The notes: generated by a model from the sequence alone, not told the origin. A DNA stretch of 64,000 bases from Pyropia yezoensis (GCA_009829735.1 CM020620.1:16093186-16157185), one strand, 5' to 3'; counted from the stretch's first letter, positions 1 to 10,522 are shown. Numbers and translations are program-made.

Positions 1-646
1 AGTGGCGTCACGGCTGAGAAAACAGGCTTGGCAAGGATTCCGGCTCAAGGATCACTGCGCGGGCGGCACACGCCGTGCCCCACAGCGCAGTGGCCACGCA
101 GCATTCGGCGAGGGGATAGGGCGCAGTTTGGAAGTGTGACACCCTCTCTTGACGCAATCACGAATGTGGTCAAGCACGCCTTTCCACCCTGTGTTTGAGT
201 GAGGTCGGTCCTGTCGGCCGAGCACAAGAAACATGGGACGTGCTTGGGCCTGGGCATGGCATCACAGGCTCGCTATCTAATGTATTAAGACCGGACGTGA
301 TCGGCCTCGTGCAAGGCGCCTCTCGGATTATCAGGGAGGAGACGCGTGGGGCCTGTAGCCTCTTTGCCAGCACCACAGTACCGTTCCCCCGCGGGCGGCC
401 CCCTTCAAAGCACGAATGCGCGTCGGCCTGTCTGGGCTCTCCGCCACCCTTCTCGCCCCCCCGCCCCTCCCCCCCCCCCTCCCGCCCTCGTCGCCTTCCA
501 CAAACTGTTTTTTTGCACTCGCCTTGCCCGTCCTAAACCCCAACCAGACCTGGATCATGTCGGCTGACCGCAACTACCAGCCGCGCAGCTCGGATGACGA
601 CACGGGGTAGCGGCACGGGCGCCGGCCCCCCCGGCGGTCCTCTCGG
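1..646. other. Left-edge sequence without a supported gene
   Basis: Overlapping short frames occur on both strands with no family motif. C-rich tracts lie near 460-480. An ATG at 557 opens 17 codons before a TAG and may be an upstream exon of the RING-like gene. Confidence 0.3.
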
Positions 647-1513
647 TTGGCCGAGCGGGCTGGGCGCTCATCGGAGAGTGCGGAGGCGGATGTCATGCTC
701 TTGACGGGTAGCGGAGGGGTCGGGTACTCGGCGGGGGTCCACGGGGGGGCTCCTGTCCCCCCGCCCATCATCGATATGACCGATGACACGGCCACAGATC
801 CTGTCGATGCCTCCAAGGGTGCAGCGGCCATCCCGGGGTCATCCACAGCCGCGACAGCGGCCGCCGGCACTTTGAGCGCCGCCCTCCACAACTTCAGCAC
901 GGCGGCGACGACGCCCCATGGCTCGCGTGGCCAGGTTGTCGTTGTGATGCTCCATGTACCACAGGCGGGCTCTCTCCCACAGGGGCGGTCCGCGGCGGGG
1001 GTGGTGGCGGGTGCCCCCCCGTCTGGGCCGGTGGCCAACGCCGTTGTGGCGCACGGGCCGTGGCCGGCACTGCCAGCGGGTCTGCGCGTGCGCGTGATGC
1101 ACGTCGATGTCTCGCTTCCGGGCATGTCCCCGGTGCCTGATGTGGGTACGATGCGTACGGCTTCTGTGGCGACTGCCCCCCCGTCTGGGCCGGTGGCCAG
1201 CGCCCCTGTGGCACACGGGCCGAGGCCGGCACCGCCAGCGGGTCTGCGCGTGCCCGTGGGGGGCGCTGGCGGCGGGGCCGGTGGCATGTACCCGGTGCCC
1301 GCATGGGCAATGTCTATGCTCCCGTGATTTACACTGCAGGCGGCGGACGCGGCTGGTGCTGAGGACCCATGCAGCATCTGTTTGGAAGAGTTTCAGGCTG
1401 GGCACAAGGTGCGCCGCCTGCCGTGTATGTGCGTGTTTCACAGCGGCGAGATTGAAAAGTGGTTGTCACACAAGGGCAACTGCCCTGTGCATGTCATGCG
1501 GACCGTGGTTTAG
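647..1513 (+). CDS. Candidate RING-like protein, degenerate zinc ligands
   Basis: An open frame runs from 647 to a TGA at 1325-1327, and the same frame reopens at once as a RING-like segment ending with TAG at 1511-1513. The segment reads CSICLEEF, then LPCMCVFHSGEIEKWL, then NCPVHV. This resembles a RING-H2 finger (an E3 ubiquitin-ligase zinc domain), but three ligand positions differ: Cys for the usual His in the CxH step, Glu for the next Cys, and His for the last Cys. A GT-AG intron ending at the CAG at 1337-1339 would remove the TGA. The upstream part holds two imperfect copies of an APPSGPV...LPAGLRV block 56 residues apart. An ATG at 557 followed by 17 codons could be a first exon. Either a diverged or decayed RING gene; the exon model is uncertain. 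Confidence 0.35.
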
Positions 1514-1874
1514 TACCTCGGCTCCTCTGAGCGCTTCACGGGGAGTGCGTAACCGCTTGCATGACCTTGCGTCGCCGTCACCGGGCGGTTCGTGGAATGG
1601 GGCTGCGCAGGCGCAAGTACTTGGCCTGCCCCACCCAATCCATGGAGCACGTTGCGTTGCACCCACGGGGTGGACCAGAGGCGAAGGGTGGTCTGCTCGG
1701 GCGTGGGTGTCGGGCAGGCGTGCGAGGGGGGCGGCAGGTGTTGGGTCCCCAAGCGTAAATGTAGCGCGCGGGGGGCCCACACTTTACCCTTGAGTGGATT
1801 GGCGACTGCAAGGCTGGCGAGGGCTATGACTGTGTCAGGGTGTCCGCCCTGCCCACGTCACGCTGGTGGAGACT

Positions 1875-2343
1875 GTCGGGCGGGAGAGACCCGGATTTTC
1901 ACAGATGAACCACCGCAAAGAACTTGGCACTCGTGCACGCGCACACATTAAGCGTATCGCCGGGCAGTCTTGAGCTCCCGCCCGGCCTGCGACCGCGCGC
2001 GTCGCCTTGCTTTCCGCTCCCGCCAGACTGTGTCGGGCGGGAGAGGCCCGGTTTTTCACAGATGAACCACCGCAAAGAACTTCGCACTCGTGCACGCGCA
2101 CACATTAAGCGTATCGACGGGCAGTCTTGAGCTCCCGCCCGGCCTGCGACCGCGCGCGTCGCCTTGCATTCCGCTCTTGCCAGACTGTGTCGGGCGGGAG
2201 AGGCCCGGTTTTTCACAGATGAACCACCGCAAAGAACTTGGCACTCGTGCACGCGCACACATTAAGCGTATCGCCGGGCAGCCATGAAATCCCGCCCGGC
2301 CTGCGACCGCGCGCGTCGCCTCGCATTCCGCTCCCGCCAGACA
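1875..2343. repeat. Tandem repeat, three copies of 157 bp
   Basis: Three near-identical units start with GTCGGGCGGGAG at 1875, 2032 and 2189, a constant 157-bp step. Each contains TTTTCACAGATGAACC and a TGCACGCGCACACATTAAGC block. The last unit ends in a variant copy. Frames open through it on both strands, but they only reflect the repeat and show no protein family. Confidence 0.9.
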
Positions 2344-3380
2344 ATTTGCGTGTGAACGCCCTTCTACTCGTTCATGTACTACACGCTTGCCCCGCTACGG
2401 ACCCCCCCAGACGGGAAAGCGCCGGCGAGACCCCATTTTTGAGAGGAGCATGCTGACCACCTTGTCGAGGGGTATGCGCAGAGTTTTTTTGTTTTTTTTT
2501 TCTCGCCAGCACATCCTAAAGGTGCAGGAAGACGCCCAAAATCGGGTTTGCGGGTTGCGGATGCAATTGCGAAATCCCTTTTGCGGTACCGTCCGCCCCA
2601 GCTATCTCTTTTTTTTTTGTGTATTTTCTGTGGACGTTTCGTCGGCCAACGCACGCACGCACTGCATATATAGATACGACCATCATGTGAGGCATCATGC
2701 GCTGTGCTATTTATTTACAAAAGCATACGACGCGGAGAGCGTACCTCTGTCTCCCGACCGTCCCCTGCATGTGCGCCCCACAGCCGCTGTTAAAACGGAC
2801 CCGCATTGTACTGTGGAAACGGGAAACCCGCTATGGAAGGGCTATGAACGCACATTTCTCAGCTGGAGGTGCTGGACAATAAAGAGTGCTTGCTGGCTGA
2901 TACTCACCCATTCATCGAGACCAGACCGCGTGCTGAGTTTTTATCGGTTAATGCTCGCGAAGTCGTCACCCGAAGCCTTCCCGCAATTGTGTGCCCCGCA
3001 AATTTTCGCGTAGGGGGGGGGGGGGGGGGGCGGGGGGGGTGGGGTGGGGTTCGAATCGCGTTGGGCACATGCACACACGCGTGCGGGTGTGGGCGCGCGC
3101 AGGGGGACGACGTGAAGAGGGGTCGGAGCGGGGGAATAGCCTACGGAGCGCAAAGGCCCGCTTGCATTTCTGCGTTCATGGTCCACAGCAATGCAGGATG
3201 CCAATAATATCGCCAGGCAGTGCAAGGAGTGTTGACTGACCCACCACCTGGCGGGCACAGGCGAGCAGAGTGTAATTTTCGCGTGAAGAGGAAAACATGT
3301 CCTAAAACAACCTCTGTACGGACGGTCGTCTTTCCTCGACCATTTCATAATTTGCCGCTCTGACTTCGAAACGGGGTGCT
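2344..3380. other. Intergenic region with poly-G tract
   Basis: No gene is supported. The stretch has lower GC than its neighbours, an AATAAA at about 2878, and a G-run of about 18 followed by further G-runs from 3013 to 3047. Open frames here are not backed by any motif. Confidence 0.35.
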
Positions 3381-3540
3381 GTGACGCGCACGCATTCGTG
3401 CACCCACGCACGCGCGCATGCATGCGCGCGGCGCCCGATAAACGGGCATGCACGCGCGCATGCGTGCACGCGCGGCCCCGTCCCCCCACCGCCCTCCCCG
3501 CCGCGCTCTGTGCGTCCCACCCCCCACCCTCCCTTTCACG
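3381..3540. repeat. CG/CA-rich leader block, copy 1
   Basis: Alternating purine/pyrimidine DNA rich in CGCGCGCATGCGTGCACG is followed by a CCCCGTCCCCCCACCGCCC block. A closely similar block occurs at about 17,270-17,462. Each copy sits at the 5' side of a ~350-bp repeat array, so the leader and array were probably duplicated together. The alternating sequence could adopt Z-DNA. Confidence 0.7.
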
Positions 3541-3713
3541 GTTGTGCCGCGCCCTCTCCCCCTCACCCTCTCCACGGTGTGCCGCGCCCCCTCCCTTCCC
3601 CCAACCTCCCTTTCCCGGTTGTCCCGCACCCTCACCCCCATTCCCGACCACCCGCTCCACGGTGTGCCGCGCCCCCTTCCTTCCCCCACCCCTCCCCCAA
3701 CCCCCCCCGCTGC

Positions 3714-5139
3714 TGGTGGCGGCCAGGGCGGCGGGTTGTGTGGTGTTCGCGGCCGGACCGTTGCGTTTGTTTTGACCCGCTGTGGGTGTCGGCGGAGGGG
3801 GCGCCGGGAGGGGGGGCGTGAGGGGGGGGCGGCGTGAGGAGGAGGGGGGAGAGTCTGGGAGGGGTGGGGTGGAGGATCGGCGGCCGGCCGGGGGGGAGCA
3901 CGGGCGCGCCGGCTTTGTTGGGGGAAGGGGGCAGGTCTCGCTGGCATCGGCGGCGCGGGTTTTCAAACCGCGCCGCCGCCGCTGCTGGTGTGCTGCCCCC
4001 AAGCCGCGCCCCCACCCCACGGCCGCCGATTCTCTGCCGTGACCTTTTCCCATCTCCCCCCCAACCCCCCTCCCCCATCCCCCTTTGCAGATGGCGGCGG
4101 CCAAGGCGGCGGGTTGTGTGGCGGTTGCGGCGGCCGGACCGCTGCGTTTGTTGTGGGGGGGGGTGGGCAAGAGGAGGGGGCGTGAGGAGGGGGTGTGTGT
4201 GGGAGGGGTGGGGTGGAGGATCGCCGGCCGGCCGGGGGAGAGCACGGGCGCGGCGGCTCTGTTGGGGGAGGGGGGCAGGTCGCGCTGGCACCGGCGGCGC
4301 GGGTTTTTAAATCGCGCCGCCGCCGCTGCTGGTGTGCTGTCCCCAAGCCGCGCCCCCACCCTACGGCCACCGATTCTCTGCCGTGCCTTCTTCCGCTCTT
4401 CCCCCCCACCCCCCTTCACCACCTTCCCCTCCCGCAGGTGGCAGCGGCCAAGGCGGCGGGTTGTGTGGCGGTTGCGGCGGCCGAACCGGTGCGTTTGTTA
4501 TGGGGGGGGGGGCGTGAGGGGGGGGCGGCGTGAGGAGGAGGGGGGGGAGTCGGGGGGGGGAGGGGTGGAGGATCGGCGGCAGGCCGGGGGGGAGCACAGG
4601 CGCGCCGGCTCTGTTTGGGGAGGGGGGCAGGTCGCGCTGGCACCGGCGGCGCGGGTTTTTAAATCGCGCCGCCGCCGCTGCTGGTGTGCTGCCCCCAAGC
4701 CGCGCCCCCACCCCACGGCCGCCGATTCCCTGCCGTGCCTTTTTCCCCTCTTCCCCCCCACCCCCCTCCACCTCCTTCTCCCCCCGCAGGTGGCAGCGGC
4801 CAAGGCCGCGGGTTGTGTGGCGGTTGCGGCGGCCGGACCGGTGCGTTTGTTGGGGGGGGGGGGCGTGGGGGGGGGGGGGCGTGAGGAGGAGGGGGGGGAG
4901 TCTGGGACGGGTGGGGTGGAGGATCGGCGACAGGCCGGGGGAGAGCACGGGCGCGCCGGCTCTGTTGGAGGAGGGCGGCGGGTCGCGCAAGCAACGGCGG
5001 CGCGGTTTCTTTAAACAGCGCCGCCGCCGCTGCTGGTGTGCTGCCCCCAAGCCGCGCCCCCACCCCACGGCCGCCGATTCTCTGCCGTGCCGTTTTCGCC
5101 TCTCCCCCCCCACCCCCCTTCCCCCCCCCCCCCTCGCAG
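3714..5139 (+). repeat. Array A1: four ~350-bp repeats with splice-acceptor-like ends
   Basis: Units begin at 3714, 4091, 4438 and 4790, with a fifth start at 5140. Each unit opens with a conserved GTGGCGGCGGCCAAGGCGG stretch, continues through a G-rich core and a CCGCCGCCGCTGCTGG block, and ends in a long pyrimidine tract closed by GCAG. The next unit follows directly. The pyrimidine-tract/GCAG junction looks like a 3' splice site in front of a repeated exon-like stretch. The last unit leads in frame into the large ORF whose ATG is at 5236. A related array lies at 17,565-18,263. Confidence 0.85.
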
Positions 5140-5235
5140 GTGGCGGCGGCCAAGGTGGCGGGTTGTGTGGTGTTGGCGGTCTGTGTGGTGCGCGTGGTGG
5201 CGAGGCCGAGACCCCTTGGTGGCTCTCTAGGGCCG

Positions 5236-5652
5236 ATGGCACCGGGAAAGGCCGGTGGTGGTGGCCGTGGTGGTGGCCGTGGCAGTGGTGGCGGCGGTGG
5301 TGGTGGCGGGTCCCGGAATGGTGCCCGGGGCGGTGCCCGGGGCGGTCCCCGTGGCGGTCACCGTGGTGGTGGTAGCGATGGTGGACGTGGCGGCGCCCGC
5401 GGTGGTGGTAGTGGTGGTGGTAGCGGTGGTGGACGTGGCGGTGTCTCTAGTGGTGGCAGCATCGGTCACGGAGCCAATAATGGCGACCGAGGAGTCGCCC
5501 TGCGTAACGCTGATCGCGACGGACGAGGTGACGATGACGGCAGACGTCGGGATAGCGGCGACACCGACCGACCTGGTCACGCTTTTCGCGACGCCGGCCG
5601 GCCTCGCCGAACGTTTCGTGCTGCTGCTGATCGTAGTCGCGGTCACGCTTGA
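5236..5652 (+). CDS. RG/RGG-rich N-terminal part of the ParB-dioxygenase frame
   Basis: This is the first 138 codons of a frame that stays open, apart from three stops, to 10,023. The segment is low complexity and built of GGGRGGGRG-type runs followed by DRDGRGDD and RPRRTFR stretches, an RGG-like disordered region that in other proteins binds nucleic acid. It ends at a TGA (5650-5652). The sequence around the TGA, GGTCACGCTTGAAGCACCG, matches a second copy about 140 bp downstream that has CGA in the same place, so the stop is best read as a CGA-to-TGA change. ATG 5236 is the first ATG after array A1; an upstream exon inside the array is possible. Confidence 0.5.
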   Translation: MAPGKAGGGGRGGGRGSGGGGGGGGSRNGARGGARGGPRGGHRGGGSDGGRGGARGGGSGGGSGGGRGGVSSGGSIGHGANNGDRGVALRNADRDGRGDDDGRRRDSGDTDRPGHAFRDAGRPRRTFRAAADRSRGHA

Positions 5653-6843
5653 AGCACCGATCGCGGTCGACGTGGAGGCGATGACGGCGCACGTCGAGCT
5701 GATGGCGGCGGACGTCGAGCTGATGGCGGGACTGACCGACCTCGCCCGAATTCCCGTGACGCGTCTGATCGTGGTCCCGGTCACGCTCGAAGCACCGATC
5801 GTGGTGGACGCGGAGGCGATGACGGCGGACGTCGGCCTGATGGCGGGGCTGACCGACCTCGCACGACTTCCCGTGACGCTGAGCGTGGTCGCAGTCGTAG
5901 CGCCGAGCGTGATGGTCGGGGTGGCGGTAGGGGTGGCGGTGGTGGTGGCGGAGGTGGTGCATCAGCGGGAGCGGGTGGGGCGGCCGGACCAGGCGGTGGT
6001 GGAGACGGCGACGGTCGTGGCGTCGCTGGTGGCAGTTCTGGTCGTCGTTCTGGCACCGGCAGAGCGAGTGGGTCCGGCCGACCGGGCACTGGTGGAGACG
6101 GCGATGGCCGTGGCGTCGCTGATGACAGTCGTTCTGACAGCAGCTCTCGGGCCCCGTCTGACGATGAGCAGCTGCCATCAGCACCAGGGGATGTTCCAGT
6201 ACCGCGTATGGACAGTGGCGTGGTGACGGCGTCGGCGCCTACATGGGTCGGTCCTTCCAGCGACTACGTTATCGCGTCGAAGCGGTATGTACCGATCGAG
6301 GCCATTCGCATTGCCCCGCGGACGGTGCGTACTGTCAACCGCGGCACTGTCGACGAACAGCTGCGGCCGTACAGCGACTTTGGTTGTACGACCACGAACG
6401 GAATGATATCCGTATGCGCAGACCCAGAGTGTCCCGGGGCCGAGGATAGCTTTTTACTCGCGGACGGCGCTCATCGACTGACGGCGCTGCGGGAGCTGCA
6501 CAAGGAAGGGCACGCCAACGCTGTTGGTGAGGTGCAAGTGGCGGTCATCGTTTGGCGTGACGGGCAACCCTCGACGCTCATGATGGCCCTCACGTTGGGG
6601 GTGCGCGCGAACTCGACGGCCGCCAAGGCCAAGGAGATGAGCGACGTGGACAACATCCACTTCATTACAGACTGGCTACGAGAGTACAACGACCGCCAAC
6701 CTTTGGGCAAAAAGAAGTCTTTGTACCCGCACAGTATGTCGGACCTCATTCGCATCTTCTACAACTACGTGGACAACCGCAAGAAGGACCCCATGGACGT
6801 GGACCTTGCTCACGGCGAGTCCGATGAGGTGGACCGTGAATAA
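5653..6843 (+). CDS. ParB/sulfiredoxin-like domain segment
   Basis: Same frame as the preceding segment, opening right after its TGA; the first ATG inside is 6208. The first ~180 codons continue the RG/DG-rich disordered region. From about 6260 a folded domain follows: VPIEAIRI (beta strand), a DEQLRPY helix, then FLLADGAHRLTALRELH. DG-x-HR-x2-AL is the signature of the ParB/Srx fold, where this loop binds nucleotide or cuts DNA (family knowledge). With ATG 6208 as residue 1 the Asp-Gly is at 86-87 and His-Arg at 89-90. The segment ends at TAA (6841-6843), and the next 90 codons in the same frame still look coding (FCDAMIKIALIYIEDE-like helices), so the TAA may be a mutated CAA. A DNA-binding or nuclease role is inferred. 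Confidence 0.7.
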   Translation, partial: STDRGRRGGDDGARRADGGGRRADGGTDRPRPNSRDASDRGPGHARSTDRGGRGGDDGGRRPDGGADRPRTTSRDAERGRSRSAERDGRGGGRGGGGGGGGGASAGAGGAAGPGGGGDGDGRGVAGGSSGRRSGTGRASGSGRPGTGGDGDGRGVADDSRSDSSSRAPSDDEQLPSAPGDVPVPRMDSGVVTASAPTWVGPSSDYVIASKRYVPIEAIRIAPRTVRTVNRGTVDEQLRPYSDFGCTTTNGMISVCADPECPGAEDSFLLADGAHRLTALRELHKEGHANAVGEVQVAVIVWRDGQPSTLMMALTLGVRANSTAAKAKEMSDVDNIHFITDWLREYNDRQPLGKKKSLYPHSMSDLIRIFYNYVDNRKKDPMDVDLAHGESDEVDRE

Positions 6844-7116
6844 GAGGACCAAGACGACGCGACCGCCAGGGGCGGCCCGGAAGCGTCCTGTATTGGCAAG
6901 GCCGTTTTGCGACGCATGATCAAGATTGCCCTGATCTACATTGAGGACGAGCGGTCTGGCGAATACATTATCAAGCGCATCACCGACTCTGTGGGCTCAC
7001 GGGGCGAGCACGCCTTGACGACCGAGTCGTGTGCGTCTCCGGCACTTCGCACTTTGGGGGGCGTACCGCTGGTGTACTGCAATGAGGTGCGCCTGTGGAT
7101 GCTCCAGGTCGGTTAG

Positions 7117-10023
7117 GAGTGGACGGGTCGTCGCAATGCGGGCAACAATGCCATCCGGCGGCTGACACGGGGCACCGACTCTGCGTTCTTTGCTACTCTT
7201 GTCTATTTCTTGCGCTTCGCGATCAACGAAGCGAAGATGCGGCGCACCCTTCTTCGCATGTCATCGGCCAAGGACCGTGCAATTGCAGAGGCGCAGGCGC
7301 TTACGGCTGGTTGTGCCGTTTTTACACACAGAGCGCCTCTGACGAACGGTTTGAAGCAGAAGCGTCGCCGACAGAACCTCCCGCTGCTGGACGAGCTCCA
7401 GGTGTTGGCCCTCACAAAGTACGACGCTCCACAGCCACCGGCCCGAGCCGTCTTGACTGCGGGTGGCCGTGGCGGCGGCAAGGGCAAGGGAAAGGGTCGA
7501 CCAGGAAGCAGGGGCACGGCGGCGTCGGGTGGTGCAGAAGACCCGTTCCGGTTAGTGGAAGACCTGTCGTTTCACGAGCTCTTCTTCCCCGAGTGGGCAG
7601 CCAAGGTGCGGGCCTTCATAACCCCTCACCCGGATGAGCAGGACCGCCTTCTCCCTACCGATTCAGCCACCGCGTCGGGTTCGGCGCCGGCGGCTACCAA
7701 GGCTGGTTTACGTGAAGGGGGTTGCAATAGTGCCGTCGCGGGGACCAGGCCTGATGCCGATGCCCGCATGGGTCGCCGTACCGGTGGCGATGGTGACGGC
7801 GACGGTGCTGGGGGTGGAGCTGGGAGCGGAGCTGGCAGCGGAGGTGGCGCAGGTGATGGTGGGGTCGGTGGCAGAGGTGATTGCGAGGTTGGAGGCGACC
7901 ACGTGACCGGCACCGACGGGGCCGCTGGTGGTGACGGTGGCGACGGTGGCGACGGTGGCGACGGTGGCGACGGTGACGACAATGGCGACGGTGGCGACGG
8001 TGACGACGATGGCGACGGCGGGGGCGGTGGCGACGGCGGGGGCGGTGGCGACGGCGGAGGCGGTCGTGACGGTGGCGACCGCGGGGGCGGCGGGGGCGGT
8101 GGTGACGGTGGCGATGGCGGGGACAAGCCACCCGCTGTGCCTGACGTTGCGGGCACAGCCGGCCCCGAGCAGCCGGCCAACGGTGGCGACGGTGCCGCCG
8201 GCGACGGGGGCGCTCGCAAGTCAAACCGACTCTCGCGCTCGCGCAAACCAGCTTCGGAAGGGGGCGATTCTGATTCTGGTGACGGAGCGCCTGTACCACC
8301 GCCCAAAAAAAAGCGTCGCCGGACGGTGCCGCGAAAGAAGGCGAAGAGTGGTGCTGGTGCTCCCGGTGGCCGCGGAAGCGCTGGCAGTGGAGGGGTTGGC
8401 CGTGGACAAGGTGGCGGTCATGGGGCGCTTGCACGCAAGCTCACTGTCACACTAGGGCGTCCAAGTGTTCCAGGAGGCTCTCAGGAGGACGGCGACAAGG
8501 TCTATGAGGATACCGTACCCGACATCCCCGACAGTATGACGGAGGCGGCCAAGGAGAATCGCCGAGCATTCGACCTCTCTTCCGGGCCCCGTAATACTGC
8601 TTTGCCGACGCCGCTGCCACCCTTTGCTCTCTTGCTACCCCTGGAGCACCAGAGCCGCGACTTTTTTCAAAGGTCCACTTGGGACGCAATGGGTAACGCG
8701 GCCGAGACGCTCATATGCAACCGTGGCTTGGCGCTCCTTGACTACACATTCCTGGCCCTGGACATGCCCACCGCCCCCCCCGCCGCGGCGGAGCGCGATC
8801 GACATATTCCCGACACCCGTTTGCTGGTGACCAACCTCGCGCGTATCCAGTACGGGATCGAGCTTGTCGAGCGAGGCTGGACGGTGGTCAATCACGCGAT
8901 GATCTGCATGACCCGTGTCGAGGGTGGCGGTGGCGCGGAAGTCGGCGTCGACGGTGCTGCCGTCTCGTCTGGATCATCCACACCCCCGACCAAGATGGAC
9001 CCCGTCGGCGACTTTCTTCATTCTGTGATCAACAAGTTTCCGGGTGAAGCCGCGCTCAAGGACGACGACCCGATGTGGACGCCCATCCACAACGTCGTCC
9101 TTGGCAAGGTCGACGAAACCGCAATGAAACGTGGTCAGGGGCGGCTCACAGTGCGACGGATGGCTCTGGCCGCCAATGGGGACGATAAGGACGCGGACGA
9201 CTTGTACAAGACCAAGCTGCACTGTGACATGCTGATGGCTGCCATGGCTCACCAAGTGCTGGTCGGTGCACAGACGGCCCAGCAGCGTAATGAGCGCCCA
9301 CTTGTGCGGGTGCCCAAGTCCGGCGCCCGAGTATTGCTGACCACCTCTCGAGCGGTGCGGCAACAGCCACACGTGGACGCCACTGTCCGTGCCGGGAAAC
9401 CAGACCCCCCTACTGACAAGAATGCCGACGACAGCCGCCGAGCGCCGCTGCAGACGTTCTCGCGCCCGCGCAGCCACAACTACTTTGCCATGGCGGCCGG
9501 TAAGGATGGGTTCACTGTGGTCGTGTATCCCGGCAGCTTTCACGTTGTCCATCGCCTGGAGAAAAAGCTGGATGTCCCGCATCTGGTGAGACCTGAGAGG
9601 GTGGTTGTGCCTGCGGGAGGTCTCCTCGTCGTCCGCGCGGACGTTGCTCACTGTGGTGCCGGTCACGAGGACGATCTCTGGCGACTGCGCGCCGCGCCGT
9701 CAGAGCTGTCCTTCTCGCACTCCATCCGGCTGCACCTCGACCTACAACGTTTTGACGAGCCGCTGCAGAACGCCATATACAAGGTCCCTGGGTGGTTGTT
9801 CAGTGAGGGCAGTGGCGCTCCGTGTCTCGAGCCGAGCAAGTGCAAGAATTGTGGCGAAATGGTGTACGCCAGTGACGTGGAAGATGCCCACCCTGCAGAA
9901 GGGGCGGACATGTCAGACACCTTGTCCCGGGACAAGGATGATCAAGATGATGCAGAGGACTCTCAGCAGTCGAGCTCGTCGGATGAAGACTACGATCCTC
10001 GAGGGCCGCTGAGGGTTGTGTAG
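7117..10023 (+). CDS. 2-oxoglutarate/Fe(II)-dependent dioxygenase-domain protein
   Basis: Opens in the same frame right after a TAG at 7114-7116 and ends with TAG at 10,021-10,023. Codons before about 7420 encode a helical region, then an acidic Gly/Asp repeat tract (GDGGDGGDG, about 7930-8120), a Lys/Arg-rich basic stretch (PKKKRRRTVPRKK) that could be a nuclear signal, and a C-terminal catalytic domain. Counting from 7210, QQPHVDAT gives the HxD pair at His721 and Asp723, ADVAHCGAG gives the distal His814, and SIRLHLDL gives the 2OG-binding Arg840. That order and spacing fit a double-stranded beta-helix dioxygenase, which hydroxylates or oxidises protein or nucleic acid. Substrate unknown; linkage to a ParB-like domain and a DNA methyltransferase makes DNA plausible. 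The C-terminus is acidic and Ser-rich. Confidence 0.7.
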   Translation, partial: EWTGRRNAGNNAIRRLTRGTDSAFFATLVYFLRFAINEAKMRRTLLRMSSAKDRAIAEAQALTAGCAVFTHRAPLTNGLKQKRRRQNLPLLDELQVLALTKYDAPQPPARAVLTAGGRGGGKGKGKGRPGSRGTAASGGAEDPFRLVEDLSFHELFFPEWAAKVRAFITPHPDEQDRLLPTDSATASGSAPAATKAGLREGGCNSAVAGTRPDADARMGRRTGGDGDGDGAGGGAGSGAGSGGGAGDGGVGGRGDCEVGGDHVTGTDGAAGGDGGDGGDGGDGGDGDDNGDGGDGDDDGDGGGGGDGGGGGDGGGGRDGGDRGGGGGGGDGGDGGDKPPAVPDVAGTAGPEQPANGGDGAAGDGGARKSNRLSRSRKPASEGGDSDSGDGAPVPPPKKKRRRTVPRKKAKSGAGAPGGRGSAGSGGVGRGQGGGHGALARKLTVTLGRPSVPGGSQEDGDKVYEDTVPDIPDSMTEAAKENRRAFDLSSGPRNTALPTPLPPFALLLPLEHQSRDFFQRSTWDAMGNAAETLICNRGLALLDYTFLALDMPTAPPAAAERDRHIPDTRLLVTNLARIQYGIELVERGWTVVNHAMICMTRVEGGGGAEVGVDGAAVSSGSSTPPTKMDPVGDFLHSVINKFPGEAALKDDDPMWTPIHNVVLGKVDETAMKRGQGRLTVRRMALAANGDDKDADDLYKTKLHCDMLMAAMAHQVLVGAQTAQQRNERPLVRVPKSGARVLLTTSRAVRQQPHVDATVRAGKPDPPTDKNADDSRRAPLQTFSRPRSHNYFAMAAGKDGFTVVVYPGSFHVVHRLEKKLDVPHLVRPERVVVPAGGLLVVRADVAHCGAGHEDDLWRLRAAPSELSFSHSIRLHLDLQRFDEPLQNAIYKVPGWLFSEGSGAPCLEPSKCKNCGEMVYASDVEDAHPAEGADMSDTLSRDKDDQDDAEDSQQSSSSDEDYDPRGPLRVV

Positions 10024-10283
10024 TACTTGACAGCGTTGTCTCTTTTATCTGCGACTGCTTTGGTATTGTTGTTTTCTGTCATTTGTGGAAAGGTGGAGGA
10101 CGTGGCCCGTCGGCATTGTCATGTGATAATGTCTCGGTGAGGTGTTCACGCCCACGTTCCAGGTGTCGATTTTCTTAACGAGAACTCTGGACGGCTCGCC
10201 GTACTGTCCACGACACAATCACGCTGCTGATGAGACGACACAGTCGGCGTGCGTGCCTCTTGTCTTTGGGCACAACCCCTGGT

Positions 10284-10522
10284 TCGCGTTATGTACATAA
10301 CGCGAGCACTGGACGGGCGCTCGTGCGACGGGGCAAGAAACATCTGACAGGATTACATTTGCACAGCAAGGAAGGGTCGACAAGCCCGCCGCTGTGTCGT
10401 AGCGCAAAATCGCCCAACCGGGGCCAGACTGCATTGCAATCCCGTGAGACGCCTTATGTACATAACGCGAGCACGGGCTCGGCGCGGGTCCTCTGACACC
10501 TTGCGATGTTAAGTACATAACA
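10284..10522. repeat. Palindrome cluster P1
   Basis: Three palindromes built on TTATGTACATAA follow the dioxygenase gene. At 10,284-10,305 the palindrome is perfect over 22 nt (core GCGTTATGTACATAACGC). At 10,451-10,470 one arm has a single mismatch. At 10,507-10,522 a degenerate 16-nt copy reads TGTTAAGTACATAACA. The same sequence recurs as a larger cluster at 25.5-25.9 kb. Possible roles are a cruciform, a dimeric-protein site, a recombination site or a 3'-end hairpin. Confidence 0.85.

Noticed and set aside
574-1441. Long minus-strand frames opposite the RING-like gene
   Set aside because: Mirror of the + frame in GC-rich DNA, with no motif; the + strand carries the RING pattern.
3040-3070. 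GGTTCGAATC, a tRNA T-loop-like string
   Set aside because: No acceptor, D or anticodon arms can be paired around it; upstream is a poly-G run.
3834-5242. Overlapping 150-300-codon frames on both strands through array A1
   Set aside because: They follow the ~350-bp repeat unit and are low complexity in every frame.
5255-6226. Val/Ala-rich + ORF (323 codons)
   Set aside because: It is the shifted reading of the RG-rich repeat; the frame continuous with the ParB-like domain is the better model.
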